Below are positions 1 through 6,982 of a stretch of 43,518 nt of DNA, one piece after another; the stretch's first letter is position 1, and each line of letters begins with the position of its first letter. The position numbers and the translations under genes were made by a program. The notes beneath the pieces were generated by a model that did no database searches, was not told the origin of the DNA, and saw only the letters and a program-made list of their open reading frames with translations. This DNA comes from Chitinophagales bacterium (GTDB lineage: Bacteria > Bacteroidota > Bacteroidia > Chitinophagales > CAIOSU01), in NCBI GenBank assembly GCA_040877935.1, contig JBBDNB010000003.1, positions 1 to 43,518 of the forward strand, given 5' to 3'.

Positions 1-260
1 GTTTAGGGTCATTGCACTCCGCATCAGACACCACATTTCCATCGCAATCAACACATTGTACCTGACGGGTTTGAACGCCTCCGCCACATTGTTCGGAACA
101 TTCAGAAAAGGCACCTGTCAGCCAAGAATTTTCACAGCAAGGTTCAGTATTACAAGCCTGTGTTTCGGCTGGTTTAGGGTCATTGCACTCCGCATCAGAC
201 ACCACATTTCCATCGCAATCAACACACTGTACCTGACGGGCTTGAACGCCTCCGCCACAC
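1..260. repeat. intragenic tandem repeat, 171-bp period
   Basis: Bases 1-89 and 172-260 are nearly identical, offset by 171 bp (57 codons). They encode successive thrombospondin type-1 units of the gene read on the minus strand. Only a few positions differ, so the array is young or homogenised by gene conversion. It probably continues beyond the left edge. Confidence 0.9.
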
Positions 261-511
261 TTTACTGAACAAGAGGAGTATGAACCCGTTTGCCATGTGT
301 TATCACAAGCTACCTGCCCTATAAAAGAACCTGCTCCGGTACTATTGGTATTGCTCACTACTAATGTAGCTGCTTTTGTTTGCCCTGATATTATCAAATT
401 TATTATAAGTACCAGTAAAAAAACTTTCTTTAAGAACCTTGACAGATCAATTACGGATAATTTCGCACTTGAATCCACATAATTTGAAATTGAAAAATAC
501 CTGGCTTTCAT
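1..511 (-). CDS. secreted protein with thrombospondin type-1 repeats (3' part outside window)
   Basis: This open frame runs from an ATG at 511 on the minus strand off the left edge, so only about 170 residues are visible. A hydrophobic segment at about residues 28-46 (KVFLLVLIINLI) follows a long N-terminal stretch and is probably a signal peptide; a later start cannot be excluded. From about residue 69 there are two consecutive 57-residue units of the TSP1/ADAMTS type: a Trp, then CSVKCGGGVQARQVQC in the first and CSEQCGGGVQTRQVQC in the second, followed by a KPAETQAC-type end. Each unit adds an extra CVDC pair. TSP1 repeats are mostly animal adhesion modules, so an extracellular binding role is inferred. 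The two units are nearly identical at DNA level, which suggests recent duplication. Family assignment is strong; function is unknown. Confidence 0.8.
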   Translation of the reverse strand, partial: MKARYFSISNYVDSSAKLSVIDLSRFLKKVFLLVLIINLIISGQTKAATLVVSNTNSTGAGSFIGQVACDNTWQTGSYSSCSVKCGGGVQARQVQCVDCDGNVVSDAECNDPKPAETQACNTEPCCENSWLTGAFSECSEQCGGGVQTRQVQCVDCDGNVVSDAECNDPK

Positions 512-595
512 ATAAGTGTTGTTTGAAGTGTGGAGTAATTAGATTTATACCTAAAATATAAAATTCCACACCATCAAACAAAATATTGTAGATTA

Positions 596-682
596 TTATT
601 TTTTAAGACAGGGGTGTACATTAGAAAATTCCTTCTCCTTGCAGTAGGCACAACAGCGAGGAACCACTTCAAAATCAGGCAT
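596..682 (-). CDS. possible 28-residue cysteine-rich microprotein
   Basis: An ATG at 682 opens a 28-codon frame ending at TAA (596-598). An in-frame stop lies five codons upstream, so the frame cannot be extended. The product has four Cys, arranged CCAYC plus a later HPC, ending in Lys-Lys, a pattern compatible with a small metal-binding knuckle. A purine-rich stretch (AAAGAGGCAACGAG) precedes the start. It lies in the gap between the TSP1-repeat gene and the VOC gene, both on the same strand. Nothing else supports it; chance is quite possible. Confidence 0.3.
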   Translation of the reverse strand: MPDFEVVPRCCAYCKEKEFSNVHPCLKK

Positions 683-782
683 CTCGTTGCCTCTTTAAAA
701 GTATGTAAACTCAAAAACACACAGAATACCCATGATACATGAACAACATGGGGTTAGTATAATAAATTATATGAAATGAGTT

Positions 783-1169
783 TTAGCTCATCGAATGCAA
801 AGCCAGCCTATTGCCTTCGGAATCGGTGAACACACACATGTAGCCGTGTTCTGGAGAAATTTGCTTTTTAGGTACCTGAACCGAACCCCCGGCAGCTTCA
901 ACTCGATCCTGAAAGACCTGTAAATCGGGTTCGGCACTCATGTACACCAACGGCCCATTTTGCCCCGGTTTGTAAAAATCAGGATGTTGGCAAAGCGCAC
1001 AGCCTACATCCTTGTGCGGAAAAACACCCATTTTGAGTTCGCCCAGATCCATAGCGTGAATTTCGGTATCAAAAACTGTTTCATAGAAATTTTTGGCACG
1101 TTCAAAATCCAAGACCGGAATTTCAAACCACTGTGTCCATGATTTTTGGTTTGCTACTGAGTCTTTCAT
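783..1169 (-). CDS. VOC (glyoxalase/bleomycin-resistance) superfamily protein
   Basis: The 128-residue product has a single VOC domain, beginning with WFEIPVLDFERAKNFYETVF and ending with the typical VFTDSEGNRLALHS strand. This is the length of a one-domain member of the COG3324-type subgroup. The family includes glyoxalase I-like enzymes, dioxygenases and resistance proteins that bind a divalent metal or a ligand between two beta-alpha-beta-beta-beta units. The final His and the Glu before GNRLALH are in positions used as metal ligands in active members. No neighbouring gene points to a substrate, so only the superfamily is called. It is probably monocistronic: the next gene upstream is 39 bp away. 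Confidence 0.88.
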   Translation of the reverse strand: MKDSVANQKSWTQWFEIPVLDFERAKNFYETVFDTEIHAMDLGELKMGVFPHKDVGCALCQHPDFYKPGQNGPLVYMSAEPDLQVFQDRVEAAGGSVQVPKKQISPEHGYMCVFTDSEGNRLALHSMS

Positions 1170-1208
1170 ACTAATTAATTTTTAGCGAAATACAAATCTA
1201 ACAAATGA

Positions 1209-1778
1209 TTATATTTTTCCAAGCCTTTTCAATTCCCAGAAACATTTTGCAGTGGCATTGATATCGGCAGCGGCATTGTGGGCTTCCTCAAAATCACTTC
1301 CAAAAAGTTTGTAGTGCAATTCTGAAAGTTTGGGCCATTTGAACCCATAACGACCGGGAATGCGGCAAAAGTCTGTGCTTTTGTGCATGGTGCAGATTTT
1401 TGGTTTTTTGGCAGTGATGTCCTCCATTTGGTGCCTCAAAAATTCCGAGCCCATAATTTTCTCGTCAAAGCTGATATTGTGCGCCACCAAAAATTTTGAC
1501 TCATCAATAAAGTCATGAAATTCTTCCAAAACACCTTGAATTTCAACGCCTTCATCCAACGCTCTTTCGGTTGTAATTCCATGTACCCGTGCCGCATCAT
1601 TGGGTATTGTAAACCCATCGGGTCTGATGATATAGTCACCGCCCTCGATTTTATTGCCCGCATCGTCATACAACAGAAAAGCCAATTGCACGAGCCGTGG
1701 CCAGTTGTTCAAATCGCTAACAGGTGCTTTCCAGCTTCTGGGCAACCCAGTGGTTTCGGTATCGAAAAAAAGGTACAT
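1209..1778 (-). CDS. 3'-5' exonuclease, DnaQ/RNase T (DEDDh) family
   Basis: The 189-residue product is a stand-alone DEDDh exonuclease domain. Exo I is FDTETTG at residues 5-11 with the Asp/Glu pair. Exo II is VAHNISFD, with the catalytic Asp near residue 105. Exo IIIe is EEAHNAAADINAT near the C-terminus, giving the His and final Asp. Members remove nucleotides from 3' ends in proofreading, repair or RNA turnover using two metal ions. There is no polymerase or UvrC fusion, so this is not a replicative epsilon subunit in the strict sense. A specific role cannot be assigned. All four acidic catalytic residues and the His are present, so activity is expected. Confidence 0.92.
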   Translation of the reverse strand: MYLFFDTETTGLPRSWKAPVSDLNNWPRLVQLAFLLYDDAGNKIEGGDYIIRPDGFTIPNDAARVHGITTERALDEGVEIQGVLEEFHDFIDESKFLVAHNISFDEKIMGSEFLRHQMEDITAKKPKICTMHKSTDFCRIPGRYGFKWPKLSELHYKLFGSDFEEAHNAAADINATAKCFWELKRLGKI

Positions 1779-1865
1779 TTTGTGGTGAATTTGGTGTTTT
1801 TCAAAGATAATGGAATGTTGTGAATCTGTAAGAATAGTAGGGGGTTACTTTTTTTTATGAAAAGT

Positions 1866-1940
1866 TAAATTGAAACTGTCATCAGACCGTAACAAAGTGG
1901 AATGAAGAATCTGGTTGGTTTAAGGAAATTGCCACTATCC
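1866..1940 (+). repeat. degenerate dispersed repeat, left copy flanking the Fic gene
   Basis: About 75 bp beginning TTAAATTGAAACTGTCATC and containing CTGGTTGGTTT and CACTATC match bases 3284-3355 at roughly three quarters of positions. The style (GTCAT..GACCG..GAAGAATCTGG) is that of REP-like intergenic repeats common in Bacteroidota. The rest of the 1779-2152 gap holds this repeat and the palindrome described separately. Confidence 0.65.
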
Positions 1941-2057
1941 CCAATGCTGGCGCAATGAGGAGCAGGCAATGAGCAAAACCCGCTTGTGCCTTTGTTGGTA
2001 AAAATTTTGAAGCAGGGCATGCATCAACTTTATTAAAACTTTAATAGCGCAATCCAT

Positions 2058-2087
2058 TAATTAAGATTTTGGCCAAAATCTTAATTA
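2058..2087. promoter_or_regulatory. 30-bp perfect palindrome upstream of fic, probable operator
   Basis: The sequence TAATTAAGATTTTGG followed by its exact reverse complement is centred between 2072 and 2073, about 65 bp before the Fic start codon. A second imperfect dyad, GTTAAG...CTTAAC, lies at about 2100-2127, and a further TTAGTTAAG sits just before the ATG. The shared TTAAG half-site suggests a cooperative binding array. The Fic product has a C-terminal winged-helix-like region, so autoregulation is a reasonable inference. Confidence 0.6.
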
Positions 2088-2152
2088 GCGAATATCCTTA
2101 GTTAAGTTTTTTGAATTTTTCTTAACTTAGACAAAAATTAGTTAAGCAAATC

Positions 2153-3283
2153 ATGAAAAACTTTATATCTGGTACTTACATCAATCAGGGATATTACAAA
2201 GCTTTTATTCCAGAGAAAATCAATCGAAAGTGGGAACTTAGCGATATGGAAGTAATTCAGCTATTGAGCCAAGCTGATCGACAATTGGGGAGGTTGGACA
2301 TGTATTCCGAGTATGTAAATATTGATCTGTACATAAGTATGCACATAGCCAAAGAAGCGACACAATCCTCTCGCATTGAAGGTACACAGACGAAAATGGA
2401 AGAGGCTTTTATGAAAGAAAAAAACATCCAACAGGAATACAGGGATGACTGGCAGGAGGTGCAAAATTACATAGCTGCAATGAACGAAGCCATATTGTTA
2501 CTGCATCGACTGCCCTTTTCAAGTCGCTTAATCCGTCAAACACACAAAGTATTGATGCAGGGTGTGCGTGGAGTCCATAAAATGCCAGGTGAGTTCAGGA
2601 GCAGTCAAAACTGGATTGGAGGAGCTACCTTGAACGATGCCATATTTATACCTCCCCCCCATTCACAAATTCACGACCTGATGAGCGATCTGGAGAAGTT
2701 TGCTCACAATTTAAACACACAATTGCCTGATTTGATTAAGATTGCTATTATGCATTATCAGTTTGAAACCATTCACCCTTTTTTGGATGGAAATGGGCGT
2801 ATTGGCCGATTGATTAACACGCTTTACCTTGTCAGCAAAGGAATACTAAAACAACCTATATTATATCTTTCCGATTTTTTTGAGCGACACCGTCAATTGT
2901 ATTATGACAATCTAATGCACGTTCGTAAAAGTAATGACATAAACCAATGGCTAAAATTCTTTTTAACCGGTATTATTGAAACTGCCAAGCAGGGCATCGA
3001 TACATTTAATGGTATTCTGCAATTGCAGAAAAATATTGAAAACCAATTGAAATCATTTGGAAGCAGGGCATCTGACGGATTTAAAATAATTCAATACCTC
3101 TACTCACACCCAATTATTGATGTAGCCAAAGCGACAGAAATAATAGACAAAACAAATGTTAGTGCCTATAAAGTGATTGCCGAACTTGAGAAAAGTAAAA
3201 TAATAAAGGAAATTACCGGAGCGCAAAGAGGGAAAGTGTATTTATTCAAAGATTATGTTGATTTATTTCAAAATCAAAAATAA
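2153..3283 (+). CDS. Fic family protein (class II, N-terminal inhibitory motif, C-terminal winged helix)
   Basis: The 376-residue product has a Fic core with HPFLDGNGRIGR at 208-219, matching the HxFx(D/E)GNGRxxR motif that binds ATP and transfers AMP to target hydroxyls. The self-inhibitory motif (S/T)xxxE(G/N) appears N-terminally as SSRIEG at 72-77, which defines class II: the Glu competes with the ATP gamma phosphate. A Fic_N-like region occupies about 1-100, and residues 300-376 look like a winged helix-turn-helix (DVAKATEIIDKTNVSAYKVI). Such proteins are usually stand-alone AMPylators or de-AMPylators that may regulate themselves. The gene has its own upstream palindrome and is bracketed by repeats at 1866-1940 and 3284-3355. 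The target is unknown. Confidence 0.93.
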   Translation: MKNFISGTYINQGYYKAFIPEKINRKWELSDMEVIQLLSQADRQLGRLDMYSEYVNIDLYISMHIAKEATQSSRIEGTQTKMEEAFMKEKNIQQEYRDDWQEVQNYIAAMNEAILLLHRLPFSSRLIRQTHKVLMQGVRGVHKMPGEFRSSQNWIGGATLNDAIFIPPPHSQIHDLMSDLEKFAHNLNTQLPDLIKIAIMHYQFETIHPFLDGNGRIGRLINTLYLVSKGILKQPILYLSDFFERHRQLYYDNLMHVRKSNDINQWLKFFLTGIIETAKQGIDTFNGILQLQKNIENQLKSFGSRASDGFKIIQYLYSHPIIDVAKATEIIDKTNVSAYKVIAELEKSKIIKEITGAQRGKVYLFKDYVDLFQNQK

Positions 3284-3355
3284 TTTAATTGAAACTATCA
3301 TTTATACCGTAGCAAAGCGAAGGGAAGAAACTGGTTGGTTTTATAAGACACTATC
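3284..3355 (+). repeat. degenerate dispersed repeat, right copy flanking the Fic gene
   Basis: It starts immediately after the Fic stop codon with TTTAATTGAAACTATCAT and contains CTGGTTGGTTT and CACTATC in the same order and orientation as 1866-1940. The Fic gene and its palindrome therefore form a roughly 1.4-kb unit between two direct copies. Confidence 0.65.
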
Positions 3356-3414
3356 TTAGCCCCCGCTAGCACCCCACAAGTATTAATTTGGTCAGCCTCA
3401 AGCTGTTAAATGAA

Positions 3415-3445
3415 TTCATACTATGGCTCGGAGTCATAGTGTGAA
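3415..3445. repeat. imperfect inverted repeat of the CATACTATG family
   Basis: Arms TTCATACTATGGCT (3415-3428) and AGTCATAGTGTGAA (3432-3445) pair with two mismatches. The core resembles the larger inverted repeat at 32491-32544 (AGTCATACTATGACT), so this is a dispersed element. It sits just past the end of the antiporter operon and could act as a terminator or mRNA end-protection hairpin. Confidence 0.55.
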
Positions 3446-3467
3446 TGGCTACAAACCAAAAAAATCA

Positions 3468-3839
3468 TTACTTAGACTTACTCCGCTTTTCTTCCTCCGC
3501 CTTTTCCTCCTTCTCCACCTCTTCCTTGTACTCATCCTTAATGGTCTTTTTCCAAAGCGGCATTTTCAGAAGATATGCTTCCCTGCCAATCAAATGGGAA
3601 GAAACGGGCGTAGTGAGCAACAAAAAGAAAACTACCAAAACGGCATTGATGACCACTGGAAGGGTATTGAAATAAATACAACAACCCAGCATAATCAATC
3701 CGATCTTAAAGGTAACGGCCTTGGTAACAGCCGACATGCGCGTGTAAATATCCGGCAAACGAAACAGACCCAGCGATGCCATAAACATCAAAAAAACACC
3801 TAGGTAAACCAATACCAAACAAATTATTTCGCTAATCAT
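3468..3839 (-). CDS. mnhG: Na+/H+ antiporter subunit G (MnhG/MrpG)
   Basis: Last gene of the seven-gene Mrp operon. The start is set at 3839 (MISEIICLVLV), because a strong ribosome site AGGAGG lies just upstream and the ATG overlaps the mnhF stop by 8 bases; an in-frame ATG at 3875 would add 12 residues. The resulting 123-residue protein has three membrane helices. It carries the family signature GLFRLPDIYTRMSAVTKA followed by a second hydrophobic pair, then a charged tail rich in Glu and Lys. MrpG is a small subunit of the hetero-oligomeric antiporter and is required for complex assembly. Length and motif match the family. Confidence 0.93.
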   Translation of the reverse strand: MISEIICLVLVYLGVFLMFMASLGLFRLPDIYTRMSAVTKAVTFKIGLIMLGCCIYFNTLPVVINAVLVVFFLLLTTPVSSHLIGREAYLLKMPLWKKTIKDEYKEEVEKEEKAEEEKRSKSK

Positions 3840-4107
3840 CTTTCCTCCTGTATCTGATATAATATGAAAAAGCAACTATGGCAAAAAAACCGATCAATGC
3901 CAGTACCACCGCTATATCCAAAAACATGGGACTGTCCGTAATCATGGCGTAGATGCCAATGACCCCGATCAAATTGGCCGTCATCAAATCAAAAGTAACC
4001 ACCCTGTCAATAAAAGAAGGACCAATGATGAAGCGCACCATCGTAATGAAAAACGCTACGATCAAAGCCAAAAGGGCTACCAGTAAAAGTATTTGAAAAT
4101 AAGTCAT
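3832..4107 (-). CDS. mnhF: Na+/H+ antiporter subunit F (MnhF/MrpF)
   Basis: The 91-residue product has three membrane helices and the family core GPSFIDRVVTFDLMTANLIG, whose Asp between helices is characteristic. It overlaps mnhE by 4 bases and mnhG by 8, so translation is probably coupled. MrpF is an essential small subunit of the Mrp complex in the cytoplasmic membrane. The C-terminus YYIRYRRKDD is a short cytoplasmic tail. Confidence 0.94.
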   Translation of the reverse strand: MTYFQILLLVALLALIVAFFITMVRFIIGPSFIDRVVTFDLMTANLIGVIGIYAMITDSPMFLDIAVVLALIGFFAIVAFSYYIRYRRKDD

Positions 4108-4595
4108 CTCGTAATTGCCAATATTCGTTTTTCAAATCCATTCTTGATTTCCCACTTAGCAGCTTCAATATCCCCTTTTGGTACATTGATGGTGTGGAAA
4201 TACAAAAACTTTTTATCGGGACTGATGTCCAGCGTAAGCGTGCCCGGAGTTAATGTTATCAAATTCGCCAGCAGCGCAATTTCCAAATCGCTTTTCAAAT
4301 CCAGCGGCAGTGCCAAAACAGCCGATTCAAACTGTAATCCGGGTGTAATGACATAATAGATAATTTCCAAATTGGACAAGATCAATTCTTTTGTAAAATA
4401 GAAAAACAACAAAATGGAATTGAAAAACTGCCTGAAATATTTGCGGCTGTATAGCACACTGCTCAGCCAAAGCAAAAACAATATTCCCAGGTAAAAGCAA
4501 AACTCCACAATACCAGAATACTGCCCTGCAATCTGTTCGTGAAGCAGCAAACTGAGTAGAATCGTAATGGCTATATGTGCAAAAAATATTTTCAT
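4104..4595 (-). CDS. mnhE: Na+/H+ antiporter subunit E (MnhE/MrpE)
   Basis: The 163-residue product has N-terminal membrane helices and then the conserved soluble part of MrpE, visible as ANLITLTPGTLTLDIS followed by LYFHTINV. MrpE is a non-NDH-like subunit of the Mrp antiporter. The gene overlaps mnhF by 4 bases. It is separated from mnhD by about 119 bp that hold a dispersed repeat, the only loose junction in the operon. Confidence 0.95.
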   Translation of the reverse strand: MKIFFAHIAITILLSLLLHEQIAGQYSGIVEFCFYLGILFLLWLSSVLYSRKYFRQFFNSILLFFYFTKELILSNLEIIYYVITPGLQFESAVLALPLDLKSDLEIALLANLITLTPGTLTLDISPDKKFLYFHTINVPKGDIEAAKWEIKNGFEKRILAITR

Positions 4596-4604
4596 CTCAT
4601 TTTA

Positions 4605-4712
4605 TTTGGAACGCACCTGCCTGTCGGCAAAGGCAGGGATTACGCAGATACTTATAATGCATTGTGATTTTTTCTGCGATTATCATAACAATCAGCGTCA
4701 TCAGTGTTCCAT
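4605..4712 (-). repeat. dispersed repeat inserted between mnhD and mnhE
   Basis: The gap holds an inverted repeat CCTGCC..GGCAGG (4616-4637) and a tract that reads, on the minus strand, GAACACTGATGACGCTGATT...CGCAG...TCTGCGTAATC. Related tracts occur near 32437-32478 and 40692-40730. These belong to a common Bacteroidota intergenic repeat style. Here the element interrupts a polycistronic operon. Confidence 0.6.
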
Positions 4713-4714
4713 TT

Positions 4715-6226
4715 TTATTTCGATAATACCATTTCAATATATAAACTTTGATTCATCAATTGTTCTGCTGCAATCATGGCATATTTCATCAATGGTGCAG
4801 AGTGAAATCCAATAAACAAAGTTGCAGCAGCCATAATTACAATGGGCAGCAACATCGGCCAATAGGTCTTGAACAAAGCCGCTTCTCCCCCAACCCGATC
4901 TACCGCTGTTTCACCCGGATCTTTTTTCCAAAAGGCATTGTTCCAGATTTTCGTCATGGAATAAAGCGTTAAAATCCCGGTTATCAAAGCAATGGCAACG
5001 GCAAAATAAGCCTCTGTTTCAAAACCCGCTTTTATTAAAATAAATTTAGCCCAAAATCCAGACAAGGGCGGCAAGCCGGCAAGGGAAAATGCAGGAATCA
5101 AAAACAATAAAGAGAGCAGTGGAAAATGTCTGTAAAGCCCACCAATTTCGTCCAAAACAGAACTGCCCTTGATTTTTTCAACCACACCCGCAATCAAAAA
5201 TAAATTGGTTTTCACTATGATGTGGTGGATGATGTAAAACACCGTGCCCGCAATGGCAAAGGGCGTAAACAGCGCAATGCCCAAAACCATGTAGCCAATT
5301 TGGCTGATGATATGAAAAGACAGAATCTTGCGCATACTCCCCATAGAAACCGCGCCCAAAACACCGCTCAGCATGGTTAGCAATGCAGCTACCAGCAAAA
5401 TAGTATGGGTATAATCAATGTCCTGCACAAAAATAAGCGTGAAAAAACGCAGTAAAGTATAAACACCAACTTTGGTGAGCAATCCGGCAAAAATTGCAGA
5501 AACAGCAATGGGCGGAGTGGGGTATGAAGCGGGCAACCAGAAATACACGGGGAACATGGCCGACTTAATGGCAAATGGCAGCAAAAACAGCATGGCCGCA
5601 ACGGTAATCAGAGGATCGCTGCTGTTTTCCCTAAAATACAATGCCACGTCCGCCATATTCAAACTGCCCGTGAGCCCATACACCATGGCCACGCCTATCA
5701 ACAAAAATGAAGAGGCAATGAAACTGAGCAGCATATATTTTACGCTCCCGATCAATTGTTGCTTGCCATTTCCCAACGCCAACAATACAAAGGAGGCGAT
5801 CAACATGACCTCAAACCACACATACAAATTGAAAATATCCCCGGCAATAAATGCTCCGTTCACTCCCATTAGCAAAAAATGGAAAAAGGTAAAAAACCCA
5901 AATTCCTTGCGCCTTTCATCTATATTTTGAAAGGAATAAATATTTGCCATCAAACCCACAAAAGCAGAAATGCCCACCATCAGTGCGGCCAACATATCAG
6001 AAACCAGGGCGATGCCATAGGGCAATTCCCAGCCCGCAATATTCAAGACGATTATTTCGTGCGTTTCCGTTTGATCTATTAGAAAAACAGCAGCAGCTAC
6101 TAATGACAAGCTACCAATAAGGGAAACCACATGCTGCGCCCTTGTATTTTTGCGCAAAAACAAACAGAGCACTGCCGTTAAAAACGGAAGGAGTATGGGC
6201 AATAAAAGGGCAGCTTGAATGTGCAT
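4715..6226 (-). CDS. mnhD: Na+/H+ antiporter subunit D (MnhD/MrpD)
   Basis: The 503-residue product is a proton-pumping-NADH-dehydrogenase-like membrane subunit with about 14 helices. It has YVWFEVMLIASFVLLAL, whose Glu near residue 139 corresponds to the essential helix-5 Glu of MrpD, and FAIKSAMFPVYFWLPASYPT, which holds the conserved Lys and the Pro-rich segment typical of this fold. In the complex it forms one of the two ion-translocating channels homologous to NuoM/NuoN. It lies 3 bp after mnhC. All expected landmarks are present and the length is normal. Confidence 0.96.
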   Translation of the reverse strand: MHIQAALLLPILLPFLTAVLCLFLRKNTRAQHVVSLIGSLSLVAAAVFLIDQTETHEIIVLNIAGWELPYGIALVSDMLAALMVGISAFVGLMANIYSFQNIDERRKEFGFFTFFHFLLMGVNGAFIAGDIFNLYVWFEVMLIASFVLLALGNGKQQLIGSVKYMLLSFIASSFLLIGVAMVYGLTGSLNMADVALYFRENSSDPLITVAAMLFLLPFAIKSAMFPVYFWLPASYPTPPIAVSAIFAGLLTKVGVYTLLRFFTLIFVQDIDYTHTILLVAALLTMLSGVLGAVSMGSMRKILSFHIISQIGYMVLGIALFTPFAIAGTVFYIIHHIIVKTNLFLIAGVVEKIKGSSVLDEIGGLYRHFPLLSLLFLIPAFSLAGLPPLSGFWAKFILIKAGFETEAYFAVAIALITGILTLYSMTKIWNNAFWKKDPGETAVDRVGGEAALFKTYWPMLLPIVIMAAATLFIGFHSAPLMKYAMIAAEQLMNQSLYIEMVLSK

Positions 6227-6229
6227 CGA

Positions 6230-6568
6230 TTATCTTTTCAAGTCATCTATTTGGTCAATATCCGGCATGTCATATACTTTTTTGAAAAGCACGAGCGCAA
6301 ATGCCTGAATGCCGAAACCAATCACCAAGGCCGTTAAAATCAATGCCTGAGGAACGGGATCTGCAAATTCGGTATTGGGCAATAAACCGTTTTCATTGAT
6401 AAAAGCCGCTTTGTCCCTTACCACGCGCCCTGCCACAAAAATGAACATGGCCGTAGCATTGCCCATGAGCACAATGCCAATAATCAATTTCACAAAATCT
6501 CGATGCAAGAGCATATACACAGCCGCTGCAAATAACAATCCCACCAATATGGACAATAGAAATTCCAT
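6230..6568 (-). CDS. mnhC: Na+/H+ antiporter subunit C (MnhC/MrpC, NuoK-like)
   Basis: The 112-residue product has three membrane helices, like NuoK. The conserved segment VKLIIGIVLMGNATAMFIF and the later DPVPQALILTALVIGFGI, with its DPxPQALxLTAIVI family signature, make the call secure. It is 3 bp from mnhB upstream and 3 bp from mnhD downstream. MrpC bridges the channel subunits and the smaller subunits of the complex. Confidence 0.95.
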   Translation of the reverse strand: MEFLLSILVGLLFAAAVYMLLHRDFVKLIIGIVLMGNATAMFIFVAGRVVRDKAAFINENGLLPNTEFADPVPQALILTALVIGFGIQAFALVLFKKVYDMPDIDQIDDLKR

Positions 6569-6571
6569 CTT

Positions 6572-6982
6572 TCAATCGTTTTCAATATTTGGAAAAATAA
6601 TCAAGAGCACGATGCCCAATACCACTACATAAACCCCAATATCAAATAGAAAAGGCGTACCGAGCTTGGGGATGAAGGGAATTTCCCAATCCAGCCAAAT
6701 ACCTTTCAAAAATATTTCACCTTTAAAAACTGCAATCATTCCACTGGCAAAAGCAATCAACAATCCCGATGCAGTGATAGCAAAGGGATTCAGGTGCAAT
6801 CTATTATTGACATAATCGACTCCCCGGGCAAAGGCATACAGCACAATGGCCGCTCCGGCAGTCAATCCGCCCACGAATCCACCGCCCGGTAAATTGTGTC
6901 CCCGAAACAACAAATAAATCGAGAACAGGCACATTACCGGAACAATCCATCTTGCAGTTGCCGTAAGAATAAATGAGTTCAC
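6572..6982 (-). CDS. mnhB: Na+/H+ antiporter subunit B (MnhB/MrpB)
   Basis: The 136-residue, four-helix product carries the MrpB signature LLFRGHNLPGGGFVGGLTAG, followed by a short loop and two more helices. Its start overlaps the mnhA stop by 4 bases (ATGA). In some bacteria this domain is also duplicated at the end of MrpA; here the separate gene is intact and of usual length. Confidence 0.95.
   Translation of the reverse strand: MNSFILTATARWIVPVMCLFSIYLLFRGHNLPGGGFVGGLTAGAAIVLYAFARGVDYVNNRLHLNPFAITASGLLIAFASGMIAVFKGEIFLKGIWLDWEIPFIPKLGTPFLFDIGVYVVVLGIVLLIIFPNIEND

Noticed and set aside
56-482. Two plus-strand ORFs over the TSP1-repeat gene
   Set aside because: They are antisense shadows of the repeat gene; the minus-strand frame has the signal peptide and clear domain pattern.
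3423-3803. Plus-strand ORF antisense to mnhG
   Set aside because: No family features, and mnhG is intact on the other strand.
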